A model generated the notes under the pieces. That model did no database searches, was not told where the DNA came from, and saw only the letters and a list, made by a program, of their open reading frames with translations. A program made the position numbers and the translations under genes. DNA of 64,000 nucleotides from Anarhynchus alexandrinus (lineage: Eukaryota; Chordata; Aves; Charadriiformes; Charadriidae): contig VUYV01000011.1 of NCBI GenBank assembly GCA_008711295.1, forward strand, positions 3,289,029 through 3,353,028, read 5' to 3'. This document shows, one piece after another, positions 22,181 to 35,383 of the stretch. Within the stretch, counting starts at the first letter, position 1; each line of letters opens with the position of its first letter.

Positions 22181-25100
22181 CTACAGCTCTGTGAATAATT
22201 GACTTCTTGGTTCACTGCCTCAACCAAGAGATTGCTAGAAAAAAAAATATCATTTCATGTTGGCCCAAAACCGAATGCTTTGTGCGTCTCACTGAACAAA
22301 ATGTTTCTTTAACTCAAAATGAAGCATTTTATTTTTGGAGTTATTTTTACCTCATTTTTTCAAGTTATGGTCATTGAATCCAGCTCTGAAATGATGTCTT
22401 GAAAAAAAATTTTAAAAATTAAGCACTTTGTTTTGAATATACCAAAAGGAAAATTTTGAATTGTTATCTTCTCAGACTATTTTGTTTTTTGCAACTTATT
22501 GGCTTTGTTTGTTTGTCTGAGGGGGAGGGTGGAGAGGGCAGACTGCCAGAATGAGTCATCCCATTTGGCAGAAAATGATAAACAATTTCAATTGATTTTA
22601 AAATTGCATATTTTTTTTTCCAGAAAAAATCCAGCACCCCCTCTCCTGAATTCCCCCCACTGCTGTGGAGCAGTTCCTGGGGGACACAGCCCCACAGAGC
22701 CATCCATGGTAGTCAAACAGCCAGTCCGCCCTGTTCCGTGATAATTCCTCGAGGATTATTTGCCAGATGGCAAATCTTTCCTTCACAGCCATGTCACGCT
22801 GGAACTTATCCCTGATATGTTCTTATCACCTCCAAGTCCACCTCAGACCTTGCCCTTTTCCAAATTCCTCCTCAGTCTTTTGTGTTTCTGATTTTTCTCT
22901 AGACATAGAGAAAAGCTATTTGCAACCCTGTTCCTATTTTACAGTTCCCTATACCGATAACCTCTAGGTCCCCTTGGGGTATTTCTTTGCCCTTTCCAAT
23001 ATGGACAAGGCCTCCCATTTTGGCATCAAGTGAAAAAAAATCAATAATATCACCATTTGTGCTCCCTTCTAAATCACTGACAAAGGTATTAGGGCTGGAC
23101 CCAACAGAAACCCAGCCCCTAAATCCATTCCCATTCGTGAACGGTGGCCAGCAAGCTCCGGCCAAGCAGCAGCGCTGCTGTCCAAGCCGGGAGGAATCTG
23201 CTGCAGGAGTATTTTAAGGCAACGTCTGATCTTGCTAAATATACTTATTAACCACAAGAGTAGGATGCTGAGGCTGCAGAGGACTTCTCTAGATAGACTC
23301 ATGGTCATCAGGCTCAGTATTAAACTAAAACCTTCCTTGGATCTTTCCAAGCAGCCCTGAGTAGACAACAGGGCACCTCTCCCACCCCTCCCGGGATAAA
23401 ACCCCCACCCCTGGGCATTGGGTGGTGGGTTTGGGTATGAAATCAAGGGGTCATGAACATCTGCATTGCTTCCCTGATGTCCTGGTCAGAAGACTAGCAG
23501 TCAGCAAGGAGGATGCCAGAGACCCACCAAGGCCTGGAAAAAGACATCCCAACACGGCCAAAGGGCCCATTCCACACCGACTGATGGAAAGCAGCAGAGA
23601 TACCTGCAGGGAACCACAGTGGGGAAAGTCAGCTCTGCAGAGCCCTGCCGTGCGCAGGTGGAGACCCAGAAAAAGGCACAAAGAGACAGGGAAGGAGGAG
23701 AGGATGAAAAAACCTGTCTTATGGGGATCAAGGATAAGATCATACATATGCATAGGCCCGGACAGGAACATGAAATTCCAGTTCATGCGAGCCTCATGCA
23801 GCTAAAATTCTTTTGGGACTGGATGTGGCTTTATGCAGAACTGGAGTTTACTCTTCATAAGCAAGACAAAACATACAATGAAACCTCTCTTGATGGGGGT
23901 TTCACCCACTTTAACGGTGCTGCAGGTAGAAACGGTCCAAAAAGTTTCCTTGAATATCAGTATGAGGGAAAGGAGGGAACTGTGGAAATCAATCTGATAT
24001 TTGCCAGGGACAGGGAATCTTCTCTTAATGATTTTTATGTTTAAAAATGTGCCATCAATTTCTCTACTACCACTTGCACTTGACTTTATGGTAACAAACA
24101 GATTGACTGGAAATTGTCCTTTTTCACTCAATACAGCAGCTCTCAGCAAACAGCTGGAGATCATCTACGAAGATGGGAGAATTTAGGGGAACACATTCTC
24201 AGGTCTTTTTTCAGCAAGAGTCTCTGCTATAGGGGGGGAAACTTGACCTGTACAGAAAATAGATTTCCTCCAGAAACCTCTGCCACCGTAACTCCAGAGG
24301 AAAAACAATATTCTCAACAGGAAAGCATCCAAGAGAAAACGTCTCACCAGCATGTGCTAGTGCACAAGCAACAGGGACCAGGGCTAGGAAATCTTGCATT
24401 CTACACATCCTTTTAACATTAATTTATTGCCATTAATGGAGGGCGCTTAGATGAAAGACACGTCCTAACTTTCAATTCTTTATCTGTAACGCAAAGATAC
24501 AGATACTGCCCTAGCAAAAGGTATGCTGATTAGTTGACGTTTATGCAGCCATTTGAGAATATATGGAGTTATGTCATCATTAAGCATTATTATAAAGCTG
24601 CAGCTCTGGATGAAAGCCAAATCTCAACGTGTAAGTCAAAGGAAATTCAAAATTCTGGCTGAAATTCTTAAAATCAAAGTCACCACTCATACCTACTAAC
24701 CACGGCACCGCGACCGCTAACCCAGGCGCTCAGTTATCCCAGTACGATTCTCTGCAGGCACAGCAGGACAGGGGATTTAAGGACAGGGAAAATCTTTAGG
24801 CTGAATATCCACCTCAACAGTTGCACTCAGCGTAAATGAGACATCAGTTGCGTTTGCTTTGGTGACAGGAGCTGCAGCGGCGCAGCAGTAAAGGCTGCCT
24901 CTCGGTAGGGCAATGAAGACATCAGCAAGGTGTTGTAATGGATGTCCAGGATGCAGATTGATTTGGTGAAGGAGACACAGCAGCAACAGGAGATCCTGAG
25001 GTCTCCTGTCACTGCTCGGGGGCTGCGAGCCCTGTTCACACAAAGCCAAAGCTGCCAGAGACATCCCTGGCTTAACCTTGACCCTGCCAGCACTCACTGT

Positions 25101-28100
25101 TTTATCATCACCTCCCCGTGCGACCATCTGCAGCAGTGGAAGAGGGGAAGAGCAGTGCTGGAGAGGGGCAGGAGGCTGAGCAACGAGAAGGATTTCCAAG
25201 GCAAGGAACCGAACTGACCTCAGGCCAAGCTGCACTGCGTTGTTCCATCGGCACGCAAACACTCCTGCAAGCCCCCACTGGATGCTGGGTTTATCTTCAA
25301 AGACAGTAAGTCGGTGCATAAGGTGTCAGGAAAGAAATTAATGCCCCAAAAGCCAAGAGTGCGCCCCTCCTCCTTGAATACTTTCAGGATAATATATTGA
25401 GCAAACCCCGTGGGACAGTACAAGGCAGCAGAGAGTGGAAGTGACAGGTTTCAACGTAAGATGTGCCTTGCGATAAAGCATTACAACGGGCTAAACAGCG
25501 TTTCTGAAAAGTAGCTTTTAGATGACACAGAAAACCTGTGCCTGCTTTGGGGCAATATCCCCCGGAATCTGCCAAAAGCTCACTCCTGAGGGAAAGTATC
25601 ATGCTGTGCATGACATTGACTGCGCCTTCGAACGCCTCCACTCCTCACCTTCATTTATGTGCTAAATTAACTTTAATAGCTTAGCCTCTCGCTGCCATTT
25701 CAGACTAACTCCTCAAGCACAACACATTTCAAAAGAATTTTAGGCCTATCCAAATGTAATGGAAAATGAAGATAAAAGTATCTCACTGGAAGAAACGTAA
25801 TTTAAAAAAAAAAAAAAACAACAAAGAAATGCTGATTTATAACATTCACCTAATGAAACTGACTTTTGCTTTCAGAACAAGCATAAGATCCAGAAAGAAA
25901 ACTAAAGTTTCTATCTTCAAGCAAAGAATTTCCTTAGTCTCATGTGGATGTCTTTATTTTTACTCTGACTTGAGGCACAGCACAACAACAACATGGCAGG
26001 ACCGAGAAATCTCTTGTTTCAATCTCAGTTCTGCGGCTATTAAACATTTGGAAACTTCGAACAGTATCATCCCATGTGATAAGGCTCTATGACAGCCTTT
26101 AGCAACAAAAGCGTGGTATTTTTCCACACAGAGCTACAGGGAATACTGGTACCATATATATACTTTTTATATTATATAAGTAGCTCGTTCACACTTGTAT
26201 CATTGGCAACATCCAAACTCTGCACTGAAAAATGAAATTACGAGCTGGAATCATCAGCATGTTTACAGCATTTCCCCTTTAACATGTGACTGTTGAGCAA
26301 ACACCACAGTTGTTTTCACAATATTCCTGTAGGAAGAGGTGATGCCTCTCTGCCTGAGCTAGAGAAACGTATTTTGAGTTTTTGCAAAAAGCTAAATGAG
26401 GATCTTACGAGCAACAGGTTAATTCCCTCTAACAATCTTCATTCAATGCGCTCTGGAAAGAGCGTGGGCAGGAGCTCTTTGAAACCAAAGAGGTAAATAA
26501 GGCAATCAGAGAGCACCGGCACCAGGTACAAATGAAGGTTAGATAGGCAACTTCCACTCCAGCCCGGGCAAGCTTTTGAGATCTTGACTTTATAATCTTA
26601 ATATTGTTCCCTCGGCATAAAGGTGTAATTTCTAAACATTTTTCTTAGCAAACACAGTAACAGGAGAGAATAACCTCTGTGTTTCCCATCCCACCCTTTC
26701 CGAGAAAAGCCTCTCATTTCCACGCACTGATGTTTGTAACCAAGCAAAGGCACGGTATGTTTGTGATGTAAATATTAGCCCAGCAGAGAAACACCTTTTT
26801 ATTACCCTGTTGAAAGTCCTTCAGAGAGGGCGGTGAAGGGCAGCGGGGTCTAAAGAGACCCTTCTGGGCTGGCAAGACGGGCAGGCAGGAACCATGCCAC
26901 ACATCCACGAGACAACTTCCCCCCGACTGTGGGTGCCCACATCAAATTTCAGCCTGGCTTGGAAAGGCTTCTGGGGTCACAGAGGAAAGTCCCTGATCCT
27001 CTCCCAGGACTGGCTCCCTATGCACCCTTTCTCAGATCGAAACTTCCCTGCCTCCTGCTACAGGGCCATCTTATGGGAAATGGGATTTGTTTACAAAACC
27101 TGCCCTTACAGGGCTGCTTTTGCAAGCTCTTTTACGTTAGACTTCAAAGAACAAAAGAAGAAGGAGGTCAAATTCTCCAAGGGCAAAACGCATGGCAAGG
27201 GTCAATTTTCCAGCCCAGACGAGATGAATCTTGCAGGTGTAAATACAAAACAAATCATATAATGCCGGTTACATGCGTTGCCCTTTCCCATTCCCTCTGT
27301 TCATCTGTTGCTCACCCTTCTCTGGTCTCCTGCCCTCCCTCACCAGATACTGCTGTCCTGTACCTCCCCATCCTAGACTCTGTTGCTTTTCAAGTTTTAT
27401 CTGAAATTTGGCCTTCCTCCCTTGTTATATCTTTTAATTCCTGTCTTTTATTACTGAAATTAAAAGACATTTTGCATGTAACTCGGTCTCACAAAAGCAT
27501 GTAAGATCATGAGCCAGATGCAGTATACTGGGGACAGCTATTATTGGAATGAGAAATGAGTTTTGGTTCTTCAGCTCAGGAAAACAGGATTTAATCAGTA
27601 CAAAAATCAGAGCTTTACCTTCACAAAATGCCACTTGTTTTGAACCTACTTTATCAAAGCACAAAGCAGATGAACATAAAATGCAAATACGGTACTGAGT
27701 AGAGCAATGGCCATGTTCTCCTCCAGCCACCCCTCCATCTGACATCCCCATTTCCAGGAGGAGGGATCAGAGATCAGTAGGACGTGAGCTTCATAAAATT
27801 ACAAAAAGCAGAAAAATGTCTGTATGCCTAGGATCTAAACCATGCTAATATATTCACCACTACAGCATCTAGACTGAGTGTCTCTGACCTACCACAGCTT
27901 CTTCTGATCTGCTGCAAACTTTCGCAAACCAAAACAACGCTGCCTCTGCCATTGCGTTCTCTTCCTCCCATACACCATGCCTCCAATCCAAAGGTCTTTT
28001 TCACTTCTCTTTCCTCCCTCCCCCATTCTTTGTCTCAGCATCCTCTTCTGTGCCGCCCACACACTTGGAGAGCAGAGAGCAGACCAATCTGGCAGGCTCA

Positions 28101-28535
28101 AATAATAACATTAAAAAAAAGAAAGAAAAAGAAAAAAGAAGTTGTTTTCTGGCCTAGAAGACTCCTCTGTATTTTTATCTGGAGGGAGCAATCAAATCTC
28201 TTTTCCTTTCACCAGGAACCAAAGGGAATGTGGTGATGGCTCCCAAGGTCTCAACGTTCTCACAAATCAGCCCCAACAAAACAAGGGGGAAAGGCTGGCA
28301 TTTCTTCCCGACACACAGGCACCTTTAAACAGGAACATTAAGCTTATTTTTAACTGTGCCTTCTTCCAGCACCAAGCACCAGTTAAAAATATCCATTTTT
28401 TACAAGGTGGGGTTTGATCAGCCAGTTTTCTTGTTTGCTTTTCTTGAAAAGGGCTGAGGACAAACTCTCCTGCCTGGAGGGTGGTTAAAAAGCCAGGAGG
28501 TTATGGGCACTTCAGGGATGTCCGGGCTGGCTGGG
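22181..28535. other. Non-coding DNA, no gene recognised
   Basis: Over 6 kb of ordinary AT-leaning DNA. The longest frames are minus 24777-25319 (180 codons, GC-rich stretch) and plus 26929-27504 (191 codons). Neither has a domain, signal peptide or plausible exon edges, and both are within what chance gives in a window of this size. Poly-A runs occur at 25804-25818 (A15) and 28113-28140 (A-rich with G). No tRNA, rRNA or named repeat was seen. Confidence 0.55.
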
Positions 28536-28602
28536 CACGTGCCCACACGTGCAGCACAAGGAGGGGGTTTGGAAGGGCGCAGACCTCCACGTGCAGCACG
28601 TG
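28536..28602. promoter_or_regulatory. Four CACGTG E-boxes in 67 bp
   Basis: Perfect CACGTG palindromes lie at 28536-28541, 28546-28551, 28588-28593 and 28597-28602. They form two pairs with centre spacings of 10 and 9 bp. The last reads GCACGTGAC, a good match to USF and MITF/TFE-type sites. Intra-pair spacers of 4 and 3 bp differ from the 6-7 bp described for tandem CLOCK/BMAL1 E-boxes. The surrounding DNA is locally GC-rich (about 28,500-28,640). Given CpG depletion in vertebrate DNA, four copies here are unlikely by chance. The role as an enhancer or silencer is inferred. Confidence 0.45.
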
Positions 28603-31600
28603 ACCCCACGGCGCTGACACGGCACTGGCAGCGTTCACCCATCGAGGTCCCAATCCTGCAATCTCATCAGCATACACAAAAAATCCACTCTCCCATAAAG
28701 CATCTAATGACATTAATGGCACACAGCATAGCGATACGGTCCAGGCATGTGGAACTAATCACAGGCCCAGAACCCAGGATGACTGATTTTTTTCCCCCAT
28801 TCAACATACGTTTTACTTAGATGTCTGATTCTTCCCACCCTTCTTTCTCTCGGTCTCCCAAACTATTATTTGGTTTTGGAGGAACAGGTGAAAATGTCTT
28901 TAATACCCGAAGATTATAGGTTAAATCACACCTATCTGAGAAACAAAAAAATGGTTAACTTAGATATAAACAAGAGATTTTATTAAATTCACATATTCCT
29001 AATAATAGGCAGAATCTCATCCCAGCACAACTGGTCACTGACCAGATAAAACACATCTGAACTCTGTTCAGCATGAAGGTCTAAAAATAATGTTTGTGAT
29101 TCCTACACAGAATTAGAACCAAAGAAGCTGAGTTTCAATCAGGTATAAACACTATTTATTAGGACCAACGTGTATGTTCCGCAGGATGACTCAAAAACTC
29201 TAAGCTATTCTGTGCAGCTAATTTGCTTTCTTAAGGTGACCTGTGAGCCATACCCCAGGGCTGGTAAAAATCAGCAATGACATCATTTACAACATCAGCC
29301 CAAACAGAACACCTCTCCCTCCCTATCAGGTCATCTTACCTCAGCTGTTCTAACATCCTGGAGATGTTTTATCCACACAAAAGCATTTTCACCTGTGCAG
29401 CTACATGTCAGCTATGATGACTTTTGTCACGTTAGCTTTTTGTAGCCACACAGACAAAATGCCCATCTTCAATGGCTTTGTCGACACAGGTGTAGTAACA
29501 GAGACTCCATAATGCAGGCACAGGCTTTAACCAGGCTTACACCCAGTATCCAGCTAGACTGCTCTGTTCAAAGCAAATTTTCATGTGTCTCTCTGGAGCT
29601 GGATCAGCCACCACACTCTTTGCCAATATTTCTGACCTGTCAGGGCAGAAGTGGACATTTTCACACATCTCCTCCTGCCTTCTAGCTTCAGGATCCAATA
29701 CCAAAGCTTTGGTGGCAGCGGCATGTCCTGGCCCACAGGAGACTGCTGCTCTTCTCAGGGGAATCCCCTCCTGATTCTCACTCAGCCTTCACCTCCAAGG
29801 AGAAAATACAGACAGTTGATGCTCAGTCAACCCAAATTCAGCCAGAACTTCATCAAATTGCACCATGACTCGCTTCTAATTCACATACAGCGTACTCAGT
29901 CCACTGACATTCCCAAGAGCTCATTCAAGGTCTGACCACAGTCTCACTCCCACTTCAGAGACTGTTTCCCCTGCAGCTGCAGAGTGTGTTTGGAGGACAG
30001 GAGAGAAGAATGTTTTTCATTAATATAGAGTAGGTTAGAAGTATAAATCTTTTTCCGTCCGTCTAGATTAAGATAGGGACATTAGACACGGGCATGAAAA
30101 GATTAATATTTCTGCATGTTCAGTGTTAGCAGGACAGGTCTGTACATTACATGGATGTGATGTTACTTCAGATGATGGTCCTTTTAACAGTTCGAAGTCT
30201 ATTCAAGATCCACGTCTTAAGAGTTTGTGATCTTCCCAGACATAAATTTTCACTTCAAGACAAACCCCAGTACCACCTGCCAAGGCAGAAGTTCATTTAA
30301 GAGAATATGTATGAGATGTGGGCAACCCATACCACAGTGACCCTAGCAACTCCCCTACAAATCAGCTGCTCTTGTTGAGGAGGGTGGGGAGCCATCTGTC
30401 CCTGGATGCTCAGAGACGAGAGTTTCCTTGCTGGTCATTTTTTCTGGATGTTGTTCAGGCAGACCTAAAGACCAGTAGCTTGTACTTCTTTCCCCACAAC
30501 CTACTAGATACTGCTGATGCCATTTAGCTATCTGCTGCTCTGCGAGTCTGTGAAACACTTAACAGCCTGACCTCAGAACTCAGGCAACACAGAAAAGCAT
30601 CTTTATTCCATACTGTATTTCACCTTCTAGCAAACAGAAGCAGTGTCTCTATCACACAGCTGGGATGGACATTTATCTGGGTAAGACCACAGTCTGAGCC
30701 AATACTCATCAGGATTTAGACAACTTGAGCTGAGGAAGGAGAATTGGAAGATGTTGAAATTTGAGTGGGAGCGTTGTGTAAAGACACACAGAAATATTTA
30801 AAGAAGATGGCCACAATAAAGAGGAAAGACATTTTTGCTGGCTCATGAAAATGAAACATATGCAGGGCTTAATCTGCCACCACTGAAATCAATAAGAATT
30901 TTGCCAGTGAAGCAAAACAAAAGCAGAAATGGAAACAACATCTGACATTTGCTATGTTAGACTCATACAAATTGCTGTAGTTAATAGCCTATGAGATGGA
31001 GAAATAATATACCATACGCAGTGGATGATTTTAAACTTCCATTTTCACAGTATGAGGATGTCATGATCTGAAGAGTTTTGAATCTTGTAAAGGCTGCTTG
31101 TGCTGAGTCATATTTAGAAAGAGATTTTCCATTTGGATAGTCATGCTAAATCTATAAAAACACCAAACAAAAGAACATGTGAGAGGAAAAAAAGATAAAA
31201 ATACAACATAGAGATTAAGATGCATGCTCAAGAATAGAAAAGAATTTGGATAAAATTTGTTGTAAATAATTTATTGTTGAAGTAGCCCTCAAACTTAAGT
31301 TCTTGGAATGTAAAAGGCAAAATATTTCTGTAAATTATTAATGTTTGGGAACTGATCATATAAGCCTCAGAGGCCAACTCCTTATCCAGTATAAATGAAA
31401 GCATCTGGCCTTGTATCTTTAAGATCATAATGAGATGGACGCTGAGCAGTCACTATGGAAAGCATGATATTCAGAAATTAATATGGCTCTGGGCACAGAA
31501 CATATAATGAAGATAACAAGGCAGAACAGAGAAACAGGACTTGGACTGTCACATCAGAACCCAGGGATACTCAATGGATTAGTTGTGCAGGCAGCAGACC

Positions 31601-34600
31601 TGCACTGGGAGACAGCAGAAGAATGACGTGAGGAACTGGAGAGCAGTCTACACAGCTGCCCACAGCAAGAAGAGGAACGAGAAATAAAAGAAGACATAAA
31701 GGGGGTGGGAGGGATGACATTTCAGAAAGCTCTCAGCACCCATCAAGTCGGTAAACAAGGAGGTCAAAATGTTCAGCAAGAGGGGCACCAATCTTTTTCC
31801 CAGCCAGACTTGCAAATATTAAGCCCTTGACAGCATGGCAGATGCTTGGAAACGTGGCCCTCCATGTCCAACTCCCACCACTTTAAAACGTAAAGATTTT
31901 GCTCAACGTATTTTAGGCACACAGATTCCTACTGAGCAAAGCTTTGAGCATTTTTATTTTAAAACAACCCAAGCGTGAGCTAGTCTGTACCTCAAGTGGT
32001 TTTTCCATCCTTTCACATCTCATGGCTGGCAGCAATGGCACTCGGTCTGGCACGTGCACAGACCAAGCTTCAGGACACAGAAAGCATCTGATGCATCACT
32101 CCAGGGCTGCAGTTTTGCAGATGCATTGGAAACACCTAATGACTGCAGAAGGAAAGTACCCATAGAAATCCTCATCACTCTCACCATCAGGTACTTTAGC
32201 AGCCCCCAGAGACAGAGACAAGAAGATACTCAGAAGTGCGCTAGTCATTAAACATACCTATTTTTTCAGTATTCATAGTTTGATTTAGAAGCATTTCAAA
32301 ACTGAGAATTGCAAGGCTGCACATTGGTTGACAGCCTTAAAAATTATCTGCTATTCTTTGCTGATATTTCACTTACCAGGAGGTTTAGCTGAAGCTAGAG
32401 GCCAGACAGGCACCACTTGCACTTAGCATGGTGGCTGGCCCAAACATTACCACGTAGCAGTAACTTCATGGCAAAAGGCCACACGCTGAGATGTGAAGTA
32501 ATCATCCTGTGCCCAGCACAAATTCAGTATATCACCATCAGTAATGAACATTGGTAAATGAAGCTCCAGTCTCAGCCAGGAGCATGGGGTGTGCCCTGCA
32601 GCTCCTCTCCTGGGCATCTGCAGGATGGAGGCAGCTGCTGACCGGTCTCTGCTGACAGCAGGGACAACCCAGCCAGGAAGAGGAAGACAACCTTTGAAAC
32701 AAAGAAAATATTTTCCAAGATTCCCATAGTAAAGACAAGTATTGATAGATCAGGATAATAGGAAAGATGTGTCACCTTTCCCCGCAAAAGTCACCTGTTC
32801 ACATGCTGCCAGTAGAATGCCACCAGAGGGTCTTTATCCACATGGCAGTTACATCACCACAGCTCCATCACAGAAGAGTCCCTACAGAGTCATCAAGATT
32901 GAAAGGACCACGAAAACCTAATTACATAATTACACTGCTAATTTGTACACAACGGAACGATTAAAGTTCCTGTTTGACAGACCCATACTGCTACTCAGAC
33001 ACTGTCCTTGCAGGTGCCCCTAACATATAGATTGGCCAAGGTCTTCAAGCCTGCAGGTTCTTCAGCCGGATCATCTCCCACTAACCCCAAACAATTAACT
33101 GTTGGGTAAGTAGCAGAGCATCATCAAGCCACCACAACTAGGTCCAGGTCTAGCATTTCAGGGCAGTCAAATCTGCGGTTAGGTCCCATTCTTGGAACTG
33201 TGTTTGTTAGAGACATTTCCACAATTTCACAGCCCTCAGAATGCAACAGGCTCCCATATCATCATTTTCTAAATACTATCTGCTTAGCAGATGTTTTGTG
33301 TGTGTGCACTATCCCTCAAGCCTCTGCCATCTGTTTTTTACCTAATAAGTCAGGTGTTCATGCTTTTTAGTAAAAAAAAGAAAATGTGGAGGTTTTTTCT
33401 TCAAAAGAAGAAAATGTGGGGTTTCTTCAGTTATTCTCTACACTCTTGCAAAACCTTGTTAGAAATTTCTGAAAAAAAATTTGGAGCAGTAAGTAGAATA
33501 ATTCCCCTTTAGTCGCATATGAAAAATCACAGAGTAGGACTGTAAGAGGGTGAATTGGCAGCACACACAATGGAGCCTGACACCACCTGGCCTTCTTCCC
33601 CCTTTTTAAATAAGCAAAGAGTAATATGAAGAGGCACCACAGAGACAGAGAACTCTGACACCAGGCAAGGTGTGGATGAAGAAGAGTAATGCTGGATGAA
33701 TGCTGACATCTAAACACGGCCAAAAAGAGCCAGGGATGTCACAGAGGGGTCAGATCCTGAGCCCTTTGAGGACCTCAGACTGCCATCCCCAACCAGCAGT
33801 GGGTCAAACCCTAGATTAGATGGGAGAGGCAACCAGCACCAGATGCACAGAACTGGGACCACAGAGCTTGAGAGCTAGCTGCCTGCTCCTTTGCCCTTCT
33901 TCCCACAAGGGACTCAAGCCAAGCAGCAAACAACACTTTAATGGACCGTCACTGGTGATAGACCAGCTGTGACACTTGGCAAGTTCCTCATTACCAGCCC
34001 CAGAGAAATGGCAATCATTGCAGATCTCATGTGGTTTAAGTTCAGCATCTTTTCTGATTACTGTTTGTGTACAGGAAGCTTCCCTGCTGGAGCAAGTTCT
34101 TTTGCTATTTCTTCATATTCAAATAGTATTTATAGCATTAAATTAAAAAAAAAGTTTTTAAACATACTTTAAATTTAAAAGATGCAAAAATCAAACAGCA
34201 TGAATGCCTCTCCTCATTGCCCAAGCCTTACAACACGGCCACGATAAGAGTTCTCCCTCAACCAGAGCTTAGACATTTGCAATGTTTAACCCCAGCCAGC
34301 AACTAGGACCACTAATGGCAAATATAAACCCACCAAGCATGGAAATAAGTTGTATTCACCACTGATAAATGTGCAGACAAGCAAAACTCTGCTAATAGGA
34401 ATGTTTGGAGAAAGTATATTTCCCATCCCAAAACAGACAACTACAATCACCCAACCACCAAATAGAGACACCAACATGAAGAGATCTGTCATGTGCCAGG
34501 GAGGTGAGCAATGAATGAAAACTCATTATTAGCAGGTCAGAAGCAATACGTTGTTCAATCAGGAGCAGCCAAACTTTAGATAACAAACACACACATAAAC

Positions 34601-34807
34601 ATCTCAGATTTGCCAAAGGCAATTAAGGAACAGGGAATGGGACAACTCAAACTATTCACTGCACACAGCACACCCACTCTGAGGTGCCGTTGCAGCCCAC
34701 AGGGACCCTTCCTGCAATTCCCAGGCAACCTTCTATAGGTAACCTTCTGTGCAGCCTCTGCCATCCTGGGCTTCTCTGCTCATGCTGTCAGCAAAGCAGC
34801 AATTTCA
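28603..34807. other. Non-coding DNA, no gene recognised
   Basis: About 6.2 kb with very few open frames (mostly under 80 codons) and long AT-rich segments, especially 30,700-31,500. There is a single CACGTG at 32051-32056 and a short local duplication at 33375-33430. No other mobile element could be named. Confidence 0.6.
33375..33430 (+). repeat. Imperfect tandem duplication, about 30-bp period
   Basis: The word GAAAATGTGG recurs 30 bp apart (33380 and 33410), each followed by a G/T-rich run ending in TTTCTTCA. This is an imperfect two-copy tandem repeat in purine-rich DNA. Confidence 0.7.
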
Positions 34808-35383
34808 AGGAGAATGGGTTGAGAGCAGCTCTGAGGAAAGGGACTTGGGGGTGTTGGTTGATGAGAAACTCAACATGAGCCAGCAATGTGCACTCACAGC
34901 CCAGAAGGCCAACCACATCCTGGGCTGCATCAAAAGAAGTGTGGCCAGCAGGTCAAAGGAGGTGATTCTACCCCTCTATTCCACCCTCATGAGACCCCAC
35001 CTGGAGTACTGCATCCAGCTCTGGAGCCCTCAACATAAGAAGGACATGGACCTGTTGGAGTGAGCCCAGAGGAGGGCCATGAAGATGATCAGAGGGCTGG
35101 AGCACCTCTCCTATGAAGACAGACTGAGAGAGTTGGGGTTCAGCCTGGAGAAGAGAAGACTCCGGGGAGACCTTATAGTGGCCTTCCAGTATGTGAAGGG
35201 GCCTACAAGAAAGCTGGAGAGGGACTTTTTACAAGGGCGTGTAATGATAGGATAAGTGGTAATGGCTTCAACTGGAAGAGGGGAGATTTAGAATAGATAT
35301 TAAGAAAAAAATTTTCACTATGAGGGTGGTGAAGCACTGGAACAAATTGCCCCGGGAAGCTGTGGAGGCCCCATCCCTGGAAG
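34808..35383 (+). mobile_element. CR1 LINE fragment, copy 1 (both ends truncated)
   Basis: This is the 3' part of a chicken-repeat-1 (CR1) non-LTR retrotransposon in plus orientation, covering the segment downstream of the reverse-transcriptase catalytic core. Recognisable blocks are [29 protein letters not shown] and [15 protein letters not shown]. It is dead: a TGA at 35061-35063 lies where an Arg codon is usual (CGA to TGA decay), and small deletions shift the frame afterwards. Unusually for CR1, whose copies normally keep their 3' ends, this copy stops at CCATCCCTGGAAG and runs straight into copy 2. Over about 200 bp I count about 90% identity with copy 2, so they belong to the same or related subfamilies. 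Confidence 0.93.

Noticed and set aside
24777..25319. 180-codon minus-strand frame
   Set aside because: Length is near what chance gives in the window; no domain, no signal peptide, and no splice or promoter context.
26929..27504. 191-codon plus-strand frame
   Set aside because: No recognisable domain, and another open frame overlaps it. Composition looks like translated non-coding DNA.
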